NCBI GenBank assembly: GCA_037179335.1 | Contig: JAKZHN010000002.1 | Coordinates: 682,001-746,000, forward strand | Direction of reading: 5' to 3' | Length of the DNA: 64,000 bases | From: Cyclaneusma minus | Lineage: Eukaryota; Ascomycota; Leotiomycetes; Marthamycetales; Marthamycetaceae | Part shown: in pieces, positions 34,497 to 44,690 of the stretch | How the letters are laid out: every line of letters starts with the position of its first letter | How positions within the stretch are numbered: position 1 is the first letter of the stretch | Program-made: the position numbers and the translations under genes | Notes under the pieces: model-generated | What the model was told of the DNA's origin: nothing | Database searches by the model: none | Seen by the model: the letters and a program-made list of their open reading frames with translations, nothing else

Positions 34497-35755
34497 AATT
34501 TTCATACCCAACGCATTGTTTAAGTTCTGGTCGGAGAGCTTCGGATCCGCATTTTCACTGTATTCTTGTATTGCATAGCCTGGTATTCTTTCTTGTTCGC
34601 GGTTTTCCTTGAACTCTCACCGGCGTCGGAGCTTTCTGTTCTCGGACCAAATGACGAGACGACCTTTGCCTTTTACTGTTGTGGTGTATGGCGATTCAAA
34701 AATCAAAATGGAACTTGTTCGAACGCACGCCGTGTCTGCAGTGTGGCGACCGAGATATACCTTGCACATACATACCTTGCCATCTCCAATGAGCTTTTTC
34801 TTTGCGTTTTTTCTGGCGTCCGATCATTTCTTGATCCTCTCATTCGGGCAGACAGACTGGTGTTGGTACCTATTCAAGACTTGAGGATGCTTTAATGGTT
34901 TGGCTGGTTTGGCGTGGCTGATGTGGAAGTGGTCTCCGTTGACGGGGTGCCTGGCAGCGTGCTCTTCTGACTGGGTCATGGGAGGCAAGTTTTGGTCTAG
35001 CATCGATGGCTTGCGGGATGGCTTGCGGGATGGCTGGATGTCACCTATACATGTGATTTGGGGACAAGGGAGAGGTGGTCACGCTGATGACGAGATGCTT
35101 GGGCAACGGCGATGTATAAAGATAGGAGAGTAGTGGAATATAGACTGTGGTAGATGAAAATCTTGTGTTTATCCCGTGATCGTGTGCGTTAGGGCTGTGT
35201 GATTAAATGGTGAGTCTGTGACTTGATCAATCAATCACTTCACAACAGTGTCTCTGTTGCTTTCAAACTTGCAGATTTTCAGAACTAATTGAGGGTCTTT
35301 GGACTGCCTATCCTACTTTTCTCCGAAGAGCGTGGGAGGAAAGGCGGTCCATAGCCCTCCCCCCCCCAGTTACTCCTATATTCTGAGGTGGACTCAGAGC
35401 GTTGGTCTTCAGCCATTCTCCGTGTCTCTCGGCATGTATCTTGCACAGGTAAGCTCCCCCGTGATGCCACTTCTTGTGCGGCCATCTTGGGCCCATGCTC
35501 AAGTTCTCCGGTGGACAGATTGTCGAATGATACCTATACCCAATTTGAGTGATTGGGGGTCTTGGATAAGCAAGAACATTCCCGGGAATCGAGAATGCTT
35601 CCAGTATTCAAATAGCCTTCGGATAATTCACTTAGTCCAAGCTGTTAAGGCCTGAGAGCAGTGTTGGCAGCACCTTCTCTCTTTGACGGTAATTTCATTC
35701 CAATAGAACTCCGGGATCCCAGTATGTACACGTAAAGGCTTCGTCCACGCCTGCT
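34497..35755. other. Spacer between convergent STE12 and complex I subunit genes
   Basis: Mostly 3' flank of two convergent genes. A short tandem repeat of 12 bp (GATGGCTTGCGG, two full copies and a partial one) lies at about 35005-35033, and a run of 9 C residues lies near 35360. No gene is supported. Confidence 0.55.
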
Positions 35756-36232
35756 TCAGTGAAGAGCCGCCCCGTGTCCATCACCGTGGTGCTCCTCGTC
35801 CTTCAGAAAGACGGCTTCGTAGGCGCAGTAGGCGGCGAATGCGACAGTGGCGATACCGAGGCCTGGGAAGGCGCCCTTAAAGCGATTCCAGCGCGTAAAG
35901 GGGCCGGTGTAGCGCCATGCTTCACTATTTCGATGAGTTAATAAGTGGTAGGGACTTCTGAGGTCGGATGTGGCCTGGGCCAGCGGTGGTGTGCGGCACG
36001 ACAGGAAGAGATCAAATGGGATATAAGACGTACGCTCGCGCCCATGGATCGTTGGCGGGCGAGCCAGCGGCGGCTGCAAAGGCCTTTGGGTCGAAACCGG
36101 TGAGGTTGGGCTTGCTTGCTGCCCAGAGGGGTCTGTTGAGGGGATCCGGTCAGTTTTTCGGATCCATCTGGGTCAAGAGCAACATATCAGGTATAGGAAT
36201 AGCATAGACTAAGCATACCTTGAGTACCGCAT
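35756..36232 (-). CDS. NDUFB3: Mitochondrial complex I accessory subunit B12 (NDUFB3 family)
   Basis: A small accessory subunit of the membrane arm of respiratory NADH:ubiquinone oxidoreductase in the mitochondrial inner membrane. Three exons, 36232-36219 (14 nt), 36132-36034 and 35924-35756, give 93 residues. The mature sequence reads MRYSRPLWAASKPNLTG, then the conserved EAWRYTGPFTRWNRFKGAFP, then one transmembrane segment (GLGIATVAFAAYCAYEAVF) and a His-rich acidic tail. Length and layout match fungal B12 homologues. The tiny first exon was placed by its AG|GTATGC donor, which restores the expected N-terminus; no alternative gives an initiating Met in frame. It is divergent from CAF1. Confidence 0.9.
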
Positions 36233-36691
36233 TTTGAGAGTGTTCTGGGACTCGAAGGGAGCGAGAGAGTTGGTCGAGGGCCGGATCACTACTATGAATC
36301 CAATCGCTTGGAGTTGATTGAGGCTCCCCGTAATCGACGCCAAGCAAGGTGGTCTAGCTTGATTGGGCAGCTAGCTCCAACGCAAGGCTGCGGGCGCCGG
36401 ACATCGATGTTGCAACTTCAATGACTGCGACGACAGCACGAAATCCTGCCAAAGCCCACCGCTATACCCGTATATCTTACTGCACGGCGACGAAGCGACC
36501 CGAATCCACCAGCGCCCCATCGTTACTGCGTGCCAACTAAGCGCAACCTCTGGCCCATTCTCGCTCGCGCTGGTGCGCATCCCAGAGACCTCTACTGCCG
36601 TAAATCTCGGCGTATCCTGTCGCTTTCGCAAGCAAACTCCCTCGCTCACTACTACACCAAACTGGCATCCCGATAGAGTGCCCCGTAGGAC
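36233..36691. promoter_or_regulatory. Divergent promoter between NDUFB3 and CAF1
   Basis: A 459-bp spacer between two divergent start codons. No gene or distinctive motif is seen. Confidence 0.45.
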
Positions 36692-38191
36692 ATGCCACCC
36701 GCCATGCAGCAGCGATTCGGGGGAGGGCCCCACGGCATGGCCGCCTCCCACTACCAGTACACCCCCCATTCGCAAGCACACGCCGCGGGCCTCGCTCCAC
36801 CCTCACTGAACGTGAATCCCAGCTTCATGAACCCGGGGGCCAGCATCAACCCATTTCAAGTCAACGGGAACAGCCTCAACCTCGGGGGCGCCTTCAATGC
36901 TCCCGGCCTGGGTGTGGGAAACGGCACAGGCCTGGCAAGTAACGAAGCACAGATGCGATTCGCACACGGAGCCTCCCTACAGGCACAGCAGGCACATAAT
37001 GGTATGGGCGAGCAGGCGACGCGAGGCTCGCAACCGACAAAGAAGATCGTTGAAGTTTGGCAACACAACTTGGAGCAGGAGATCAGCATCCTGAGGCGGC
37101 TGATCGACAAGTACACCTATGTGACCGTGGACACCCAGTTTCCCGGCATTGTGGCCCGGCCGATGGGACTGTTCAACGGGAAAACCGACTACCATTACCA
37201 GACTTTACGATGTAATGTTGACCTGCTCAATATCATACAAGTTGGCATTACCCTCTTTGACAAGGACGGCAAAGAACCTCGGCCTACTTCAGACGCCGAT
37301 TTCGAAGCAGGCTCTTACAATGCTGCCGGTCGGAGAGTTGGTAATCAGCCCGGAAGATCACAGTTTCCATGTACCTGGCAGTTCAACTTCAAATTCTCCC
37401 TGGATGATGATATGTTCGCGTCAAGCTGCGTCGACGCACTGACCCAAGCCGGCGTCAACTTCGAGCTGCTCAAGACTCAAGGCATCGATCCTCATGAATT
37501 TGCCTGCGTTATGATATCATCTGGCCTCTTATGCGATGAAGATGTGCGATGGGTCTCTTTCCACGGTGCATACGACCTGGGCTGCCTTACCAAGCTTTTG
37601 ATCGTCCAACCGCTTCCCGAGGACGAGAAGGAGTTCGATTTTCTCTGCAAGAAGTTCTTCCCTTCTCTCATAGACGTCAAGTACTTGATGAAGACTGCTG
37701 CAAAGATGCATGCCACAGGCCAGCTCACGCCGTCCGATTCAGCGTTATCGGATTTTGTGCAGAAACTCGACCAGAAGGCGACCTTGGACAACGCTGCGGA
37801 GTTGCTGAAGATCAAGCGGCAGGGCGCTGCTCACCAAGCTGGCTCTGACTCCTTGCTCACAGGTAAGGTCTTCTTCGAGATACGTAAGAAGATCTTTGGG
37901 GACGAACTGAGCGACGAGCATCTCGGCAAGATGTGGGGTCTGGGAAATCATGAGAACAACCCCACAGGGCAGAATCAGAGCACGCCGCAGCACTTCCAAC
38001 AACTGCAAGAGAACTCGACACCCAATGGAGGTCTATTTGCCAACGGGACACCGAGCACGCCAAATAGTGCACACGTGGGACTGGTGAACACACCGGGCCA
38101 TACACAGGCCGCACCAAGTGGCAGCGCGATAGGACCGTTGACGCCGGGTGGAGGCGGAGGCGTTTTCGGTGCGTTCCAATTCAACAAATGA
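36692..38191 (+). CDS. CAF1: CAF1/POP2 deadenylase subunit of CCR4-NOT
   Basis: Caf1/Pop2 is a DEDD-family 3' exonuclease that shortens mRNA poly(A) tails in the cytoplasmic CCR4-NOT complex. The frame is a single exon of 499 residues. A Gln/Pro/Asn-rich N-terminal extension (about 1-115) precedes the nuclease domain (about 118-410), and a low-complexity tail (about 415-499) follows. Family blocks include VWQHNLEQEI, DYHYQTLRCNVDLLNIIQVG, CTWQFNFKF, VDVKYL-type IDVKYLMK and HQAGSDSLLTG. The metal-binding set reads Asp147, Gln149, Asp295, His381, Asp386. The position normally occupied by Glu in DTEFPG is Gln here (DTQFPG, codon 37136-37138). An insertion at about 195-222 precedes CTWQF. Yeast Pop2 also deviates at its active site, so a role in the complex is still expected. 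Confidence 0.95.
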   Translation: MPPAMQQRFGGGPHGMAASHYQYTPHSQAHAAGLAPPSLNVNPSFMNPGASINPFQVNGNSLNLGGAFNAPGLGVGNGTGLASNEAQMRFAHGASLQAQQAHNGMGEQATRGSQPTKKIVEVWQHNLEQEISILRRLIDKYTYVTVDTQFPGIVARPMGLFNGKTDYHYQTLRCNVDLLNIIQVGITLFDKDGKEPRPTSDADFEAGSYNAAGRRVGNQPGRSQFPCTWQFNFKFSLDDDMFASSCVDALTQAGVNFELLKTQGIDPHEFACVMISSGLLCDEDVRWVSFHGAYDLGCLTKLLIVQPLPEDEKEFDFLCKKFFPSLIDVKYLMKTAAKMHATGQLTPSDSALSDFVQKLDQKATLDNAAELLKIKRQGAAHQAGSDSLLTGKVFFEIRKKIFGDELSDEHLGKMWGLGNHENNPTGQNQSTPQHFQQLQENSTPNGGLFANGTPSTPNSAHVGLVNTPGHTQAAPSGSAIGPLTPGGGGGVFGAFQFNK

Positions 38192-39640
38192 TTGAGAGAG
38201 GGCGCTGGTGAGCAGGAGACGGGGGCATAATTCAGGCCTGTTGAGTGGAAGCCAAGGCGTGAATAGGGGGCATTTGAATGGCTTGTAAAATTACATACGT
38301 TCTACTGCTTTGCATAGAGGCGTGTGTGCCGGAAGGTCTTTTTTTCCGTCCTCGTCAGGGGACAAAGCAAAGCAGGGCGTTCTCCGTGTTGACTGGCTCG
38401 GAGTCTGAGTGTTCTTTTGCAGCGGTCCTGGGTATGTGAGCTCGTCGTGATTCCTGAATGTACGACTTTATGCTTGCGGCATTTGCGGGATCAAAAGGGA
38501 GCTCTACTCGACGGATTTGGGGCGCCAAGAAGATTGGAGACGGGGCTTTTCAATTAAAAGGGTGCGCGGTTTCTGACTTATGCTACTGTTTTGTTCTGCA
38601 TGTGAATAGTGCGTGACTTGCACGGTTTATTTGCGGAATTTCGAGATGGATGTTGGACTTTCTTGACTTAGGACGTATGAAGTTCCTCGATGGAAATCCA
38701 GGCCAGTAATTTCATCACCATGCATTTCCTAACCCCTTCTCAGACTCCTCTCTTGGTACCTGGGCCATGAGCTTTTCAGTACTAAGCTTATGGTTGTCGG
38801 TCACAACAATACAAGCTACGTTGAAATGGTCCTCATCCATCAATTTTCATGTATTCTCGATAGGCCTTTCAAGCTTTGCTACCAGGCTACTACACAACAC
38901 TCGATCAATGTGCACTTGCGGCAGGGATAGTCTAAACTCGACTAAGCGTGTCAACCGGAATCGCCACCACATAAAGTTGGTTGGGACAGAGCTACTGTTC
39001 TTAGGAGGCTCAAAAGTGTAGCAGGGAGATAGTAGGGGGTTAGTAGGGGGTTTCACCTGGTCGTTGATCTTTCTGAGGCCAGCTGCTATTAGCATCGGAT
39101 TAGTTACCAACACCACTACCCTGTATGGGAATGCTGATGGTGTTATTCTTGGGATAGGGTTCCGGAGGGCGAGTGATCTTGTTGACGTTTGTGGCCCTAT
39201 TCGGCGTATTCGAAGTATTGCAGACGTAACAAGTCACAGCTCGAAAGTCGGGGACTTGGACCATGGCGGCGAAGGCACAAAGGTATAGCGATTGGCCTGA
39301 GCTGCATACCGTCCTCGAAGTTTGCGGTTTGAGTCGTAATCGAATATCCATTGTATCGTCTCCATGGTATGGCCGGGCGATGCAGCAAGACTCCCACGTA
39401 TCACGCACAACTCCTGCGAATACCCAGCACTCAACACGTTGGGGAACTCGAAAATGCCATTACTGTCTTTGAAGAGGACTGGTGGATTCGTGTTGTCATG
39501 CATGCATCGCTATTGACCCCAGAACCCTAATGCGGATATTGTGGATGCCAGTGCGATGTACATAAGCAAAGGCCGAGTCCCATGGCCCACAACATCTCCA
39601 TCGCAAGCCTTCCACCGCATACGCCAGGCAATCGAGTCGT
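38192..39640. other. Spacer between CAF1 and RPS24
   Basis: Flanks of convergent genes. An ATG-started minus-strand frame at 39234-39503 (89 codons) and an overlapping one at 39100-39408 look coding-like in composition. They do not join cleanly and match nothing I know, so they could be a relic or chance. Confidence 0.45.
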
Positions 39641-40232
39641 CTATTCCTTCTTCTTCTTTGCGCCCTTGACCTTCGCGGTACCCCGCAGAGTCTTCTGTCG
39701 GTTCTTGCGTTGCTTGCCTATTCACGCCGTCAGTATGCTGCTCCCCAATGCTACGCATAGCCATGCCCAGACACATGGATGCCAGCCGTCTGAACGCAGG
39801 ATGAACGTACGCTGCTGTCTGCTCGCCTTCTCAATCTTGGATGCAACACCGACGCGGACCTTCCTGTAGTGGGGCTCGAACTTGCTCAGGGCCTCGGGGG
39901 AGTCGTAAACCAGAGCGAAGCCAGTAGTCTTTCCACCACCGAACTGGGTTCGCAGACCGAAGACGTTGCATTGTTCCTTGTTGGCCTTGTACATCTCGGC
40001 GAGCTTGGCGCGGAGTTCGTCCTTGGAGATACCGGCGCGGTTGGGGTGCAGGATGTCACTGTAGATCACAACACATCAGAATCGATTCGTTAATCGCTCG
40101 CTCGAGGACCTGCTGGCACGGCGCTGTGCTGGAGAGACGGAGGACTTACACCACCATCTGCTTGCGGCCCAGGAGAGGGTTGCGGATGAATTTGCGCGTG
40201 CGCAGCGTGACGGGCTGCTCCTTGTCCGCCAT
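39641..40232 (-). CDS. RPS24: 40S ribosomal protein S24 (eS24)
   Basis: eS24 is a structural component of the small ribosomal subunit and also helps 18S rRNA maturation. Three exons, 40232-40150, 40058-39811 and 39717-39641, give 135 residues, the expected length. The sequence is almost entirely family consensus: VTLRTRKFIRNPLLGRKQMV, VDILHPNRAGISKDELR, FGLRTQFGGGKTTGFALVYD, KFEPHYRKVRVG and the basic tail RKQRKNRQKTLRGTAK. The first intron lies after GRKQMVV and is in phase 2. It is divergent from the EFM3-like gene over 714 bp. Confidence 0.98.
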
Positions 40233-40946
40233 GTTTGCGACTGTGGTAGCTAGTCGATCCGAGAGTCTGCCTTCGATGAGTCTCGAGACAGAGGTCGGAT
40301 GCTGTTGTCGTTGGGCGCTGGCGATAGGCTGGTCAAAAGTTGCTGGCGCGATGCTGAAAGCTGACCCACCCAGCCAAAAGCCGCAGAAGGGCTGGAAAAC
40401 CCTAGCGAAGGGACTAACGCGCACGGACCGTTGGTGCCTCAGGCGTCAATACGCCAAGTCGAATGCTGTGCAGCGTGAAGATGCTCGGAATGGAAGCTCT
40501 GGAAATTGGAAATTATTAACTCGGACACTTGGTTTTATTGATTGTCCCAAGACGATGCGATTGAACTCATGTTGATTATTTTGAATTGTTTTAGTATTCA
40601 TCGCGAATATCGAAGCCGTGCTGTGTGTGACTTAGGAATTCCTTGGCACGAGGGGAGAGGCGAACTTCAACTCTGCAGTAATTGAAGCCTGAAGACTCGA
40701 CACCACGGCAGGTTTTGGACTTGATCCTTATTGATGATACGACGTCAAGGGATCAATAGAAAGCAAGTATCAGTATTGGCTTCGAGTGCAGAGCCGTGAG
40801 GGACCTGTCGAGCAGCCTGCATGAGAGAGGGTTGAGGCTGGAATCATCAGACTCGGTCCTCTCTCTCTCATCCGAGGCCGTGCAAAGACACACGGCCAGC
40901 CTTTACGTCGAAATCAATCTTCTTCCTTCGAACGCCCTCGACCGGA
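40233..40946. promoter_or_regulatory. Divergent promoter between RPS24 and EFM3-like gene
   Basis: A 714-bp spacer between two divergent start codons. I see no gene here, and no specific ribosomal protein promoter element that I can name with confidence. Confidence 0.4.
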
Positions 40947-42231
40947 ATGGCACTGGCAGGAAAACCACTCGCCCTCCGTGACGGAGAACTTGAAGCCTTC
41001 GCCCGTTTCCGCCGCCAGTATCTGCAGCTCCAGGCCAATCTCGACTTCCCCGATGCCCGATTGCTCACAAGGGATTACTTCCAAGTGGCCTTGTACGAGC
41101 GGATCTTCAAGGAGAAGGCTATAGAATATGCTCCACCCGCAAGATACACCTTACGGGTTCTCAAGCAGCTCACCAAGAAAATTCAAGCTAGTATCAAGGA
41201 CTGGGAAGAGGAAGTACGAGGTCTCCTTTTCAACTCCGCATTCCTATTTTGTCGAAAACTTGTCATTGTCTCTTCCACCTGAAGATTATACTTGCGTCTT
41301 GTTTCGCCCTTCGCCTTTCTGATTCCTTTCCCAGGGCATCTCAGATGATCTGATGGACACCCTTGCTCAATGTCTTTCTGCCCCTATGCCTCCAGAGGCT
41401 GTAGCCGCACAGCAAAAGTGTTATATTACCTATACTATTTCAAACCTCACTGCTGCACCGACCATCACCCTCCTTGAATCTCCGACGCTGCTCTCAGCAG
41501 CGGGTACAACGGGTCTCAGAACTTGGGAAGCTGCCTTGCATCTAGGACAGTATCTGAGCTGGCCCCACCACCGCGAACGTCAGAGTACCGGGAACTCAAT
41601 GTTAGGCCCTGCATCAAATATCGTCCATAACCAGCGCGTTCTTGAGCTCGGCGCTGGCACGGGCTATCTATCTATCCTCGCAGCCCGTCATCTAGGTGCA
41701 AAGCACGTAATTGCTACCGACGGATCCCCCGAAGTTCTCTCCTCGATATCCACCAACATCTTCCTCAATGGGCTCGAAAATCCACATACCGTGGCATCAC
41801 CACCAGCTGATGACCGAAGTCGGCAATTCGAAGTCAAAGAATTGACTTGGGGCAGCGCTCTCATCGGCACTGAATCCCCTTTCTGGAACAACCTCGACCC
41901 CTCGACGTCTCCTGTAGATGTTGTGCTTGGAGCTGATATTACCTACCACAAATCGGTGCTCCCCGCGCTGATTGCGACCCTCAGCGATCTGGTTGAGTTG
42001 TATCCTCGGGTAGTCATCTATATCGCTGCGACGATCCGGAATAGGGAGACACTCGAAGCGTTTCTGGACGGTGTATCGAAGACCAGAGGACCTGGGGCCC
42101 TGGAATACGAAGATGTGGAGTGGGAAGAGGGGGAGAAGCAGTTGAAAAGGGAAAATCAGATGGGCCCCTTCTATGAAACACCTGAGGCTGTGGGAATTCG
42201 AATTGCCAAGATCTACGGCAAGAGAAGATGA
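40947..42231 (+). CDS. EFM3: FAM86/EFM3-type protein-lysine methyltransferase
   Basis: Members of this seven-beta-strand methyltransferase group (yeast Efm3, human FAM86A/EEF2KMT) trimethylate a lysine of elongation factor 2. Two exons, 40947-41213 and 41335-42231, give 387 residues. The FAM86-type N-terminal helical region (about 1-90) contains RFRRQYLQLQ and LLTRDYFQVALYERIF. The SAM-binding motif I reads VLELGAGTGYLSILAARHLG (about 191-210), followed by ATDGS. The post-motif VDVVLGADITYHKSVLP carries the acidic Asp typical of family 16 methyltransferases, which often read DxxY. The intron (121 nt) uses GTACGA and CCCAG. EF2 as substrate is inferred from family membership. Confidence 0.85.
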
Positions 42232-42705
42232 TGACCATAGACCATTCCAAGACGTTCCGGGTCAAGGACCTCAGAATCTACTGCAAACTTAGCTCCGTGA
42301 GTTAGCGGAAGGAATTAAGGAGCCACCGGTTACTCAGCTCCGGGGATCCAGTCAAAATATTTTGGACTCTTTGTGCGCGATGAATTCGAGTAACTGTCGT
42401 CGATGTACAACATGAATCTCGAGCTTTGTTCATTTCATGCTCAAGTAATTGAGATCTCCAGTTTCCAAATTCCGCTTCTCTCCTTGCAACCCATTTTGCC
42501 CTGCGAGAAGGCACGTGGTCCACTATTGTCTGTCTCCTCAGACTTCCCTATTCTCACTCCTTCTTCGCCTCTCTTTCTTTTTTGTGAGTTTTCACTCGGT
42601 CATTAGACAAAAGAAAAGTACCTGTATGCCCCCTTAGCCTCTGGCGCCGATAATCACTGACTCTGGCCCCAAGACTTGAGGCCCTCCACGGAGCTTGACG
42701 ATGAG
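42232..42705. other. Spacer downstream of EFM3-like gene
   Basis: Flanks of convergent genes. A pyrimidine-rich stretch covers about 42530-42600. No gene is seen. Confidence 0.5.
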
Positions 42706-43338
42706 TCATCCAAGACGGTTACCGGGACCATATGGTGACCACCTTGCAACATCTTGAAATGTAGTCATCTGAACGATTCGATGAGATGTTGGCGTTGCGA
42801 CTTGGGGACGAGTGGGAGTGCTTGCTACCGCCCTCGGCAATGATACAGAATCTCGCGAAGATGAAGCTGTATGAGTCGCTGGGTGTGTAGGTATCGAAGG
42901 TGGAGCCTGGAACGCCGGAAGCGCCCTCTGAGGAGCAAGATGAGCTGCAGCATTCGTGGGAGCAGCTGGCCAGGGTCGCGGGGACACAAGAGGTGGAAGG
43001 CCATGTGCTTGGCGAAGTGCTTGCAGACCTGCTGGCACGGGTCCATAGAAAGACATCTCAGCCACTTCTTGACGTTGGCGTGCTGCCCGCCTACGACGCT
43101 CTTCGTTGGCTTCCTTGCGAGCTTTGTTTCTCGCCCTCGTACGGGCTCGCTTGTCGTTGCTGTATTGCTTCGCAGCAGCACGATCTGCTCTTCTGGCAGC
43201 GTGGAAATTCCACAGCTCTTCTGATACATGGTCGTTCGGACGTCCAATGTACTCCCCGTACTCGTCAAAGAGGCAAACCTCGGAAGAGGGAAATTTGTTA
43301 ACCCAGGCTCGAAAGGAGGTGTTGTCCGTGAACTCCAT
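42706..43338 (-). CDS. Hypothetical 210-residue basic protein
   Basis: I do not recognise this frame. It is a single exon from an ATG at 43338, 210 codons. The N-terminus (about 1-45) is ordered-looking: FRAWVNKFPSSEVCLFDEYG. Next comes a strongly basic helix rich in Arg/Lys/Ala (about 48-95), likely a coiled coil or nucleic-acid-binding segment. A Pro/Ala/Thr/Ser-rich disordered tail completes it. There is no signal peptide. It lies alone in a sparse interval next to a 5S rRNA gene. It could be a real lineage-specific gene, since long ATG-started frames with biased but sensible composition are uncommon here, or a chance ORF. Confidence 0.45.
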   Translation of the reverse strand: MEFTDNTSFRAWVNKFPSSEVCLFDEYGEYIGRPNDHVSEELWNFHAARRADRAAAKQYSNDKRARTRARNKARKEANEERRRRAARQRQEVAEMSFYGPVPAGLQALRQAHGLPPLVSPRPWPAAPTNAAAHLAPQRALPAFQAPPSIPTHPATHTASSSRDSVSLPRAVASTPTRPQVATPTSHRIVQMTTFQDVARWSPYGPGNRLG

Positions 43339-44199
43339 ATTAAGGAGATGGCTTCAAGCTTATGGCCTTTCCTGGTTCAGTGTATGCAAGTGCAGGTAGT
43401 AATCTCCCTGGGATACGATTTGCGTAATACGGGAGATTTGCGTCGGTGCTTTGCTGAGTACTGACTATCAGCTTTACACGTTACCTAAAAGCTCAGATCC
43501 TAGGGTCAAATACATACCAAAAATTCTCTCTTTTCAATGGGTAAACATCAATGAAGACGGAATCAGGGGGCTATGGTACAGGCGGGCTCGCAAGTTAAGT
43601 ACTCGGGTCACCGGGTGATCCCGTGAGATTTTTGCACCCACAGCTTGGAATTACTAGATCTTCATCTCGCAATTACGGTGGTAGCCAATGGCTGCCTCGC
43701 GAATGCACAAGAAATATCAAAGCCCGAGTTCAAAGTCAAAAGTTGGGTTCGGGCGGTCCTCACGGGTCACCTGCCAGTTCGTGATGATACAGAATGCTTG
43801 TATGCTCGGCCAAGACCGTTCTCTCAGTTTATTGTCAAGGAATTTCCACATACCTAACTAAGACTCTTCCTACTAGCTGCAATCCAAAACGTTTCAACAA
43901 CCAGGAGTATCCTAAATCGTTAAACGTAAAAGCGATCTTGCCGATAGACATGCGCCAGACACAGCGATTCAAGTTATCACTAAGGTCTATGGGAGCAGTG
44001 CCCCAAATATCACCAGTCTTTTGCAAAATCATTACATTTGGTTTCCGTCTTTTTCTTAATTTAATGGTAATACTTGGTGTTACCATCCTCATCCATCCCA
44101 AGTTTTACTTATCTAGGTAATTTTCAATTCCTTGGACAATCTCAGGACTGGATCACATTACACAATGATGATATGGTGTTGATTTGTGAGAAAGCAAAC
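43339..44199. other. Spacer upstream of the 5S rRNA gene
   Basis: AT-richer sequence with no gene. A near-palindromic stem (GGGTCACC and GGTGATCCC) lies at about 43604-43622. No known element is recognised. Confidence 0.5.
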
Positions 44200-44319
44200 A
44201 CATACGACCATAGACTGAGGAAAACTGGCAAACCCGTCCGCTCTTGCATACATAAGCCTCAGATCGGCAGATTAGTAGTTGGGTGGGTGACCACCAGCGA
44301 ATACCTGCTGTTGTATGTT
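44200..44319 (+). rRNA. 5S ribosomal RNA gene
   Basis: The 120-nt sequence starts ACATACGACCATAG and ends TGCTGTTGTATGTT, the classic fungal 5S termini, which pair as helix I (ACATAC with GTATGT). CTGAGG near 44215 pairs with CCTCAG near 44256 as helix II. The internal blocks CCCGTCCGCTCT and TTGGGTGGGTGACCACCAGCGAA are nearly invariant in ascomycete 5S. A T-run (44324-44328) just downstream fits RNA polymerase III termination. It lies alone, not in an rDNA repeat, as is usual for dispersed 5S genes of filamentous ascomycetes. No disabling change is seen, so it is probably functional. Confidence 0.93.
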
Positions 44320-44690
44320 TTGCATTTTTGGGGCTTTTTATTTGAGGAACCCCTTGCAAAAGTGATGTGACTGGCGAAGCGGTTGTACCAGCTCCGTCTA
44401 TAAAGGTCAGGACCTGGTGAGTACTCCTGTGAGAAGAGAGGAGATTAGCTAGACTGAAACAAAAAAGGCGGTGCAAACTCGAGCCAAAGGCAAGATACCA
44501 GCATTGCATCAGGTAGGCTGTTGTTTCTGATGAAGTCTCTCAGTGAGTGGTACCTAGATTTATCCTCCTGACTCCCATGTAGCTAGCTTTATTGAGAGCA
44601 AACTGGTATATAACTTTTGAAGACGAGACATGACGCCTGAAGATGCGATACGACAATAGAAACCAAACCCTTAACCCACACAGATACCAA
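44320..44690. other. Spacer between 5S rRNA gene and MFS transporter gene
   Basis: Contains the 5S termination T-run and the 3' flank of the minus-strand transporter gene. Nothing else is seen. Confidence 0.5.

Noticed and set aside
35005..35033. Tandem 12-bp repeat as a possible CRISPR or minisatellite array
   Set aside because: Only two and a half copies and no spacers. A trivial short tandem repeat in a 3' flank.
43590..43640. GTTAAGTACTCGGGTCACCGGGTGATCCCG resembling the 3' half of 5S in pieces
   Set aside because: The spacing and flanks do not match 5S, and the resemblance may come from a simple stem-loop. The real 5S gene is at 44200-44319.
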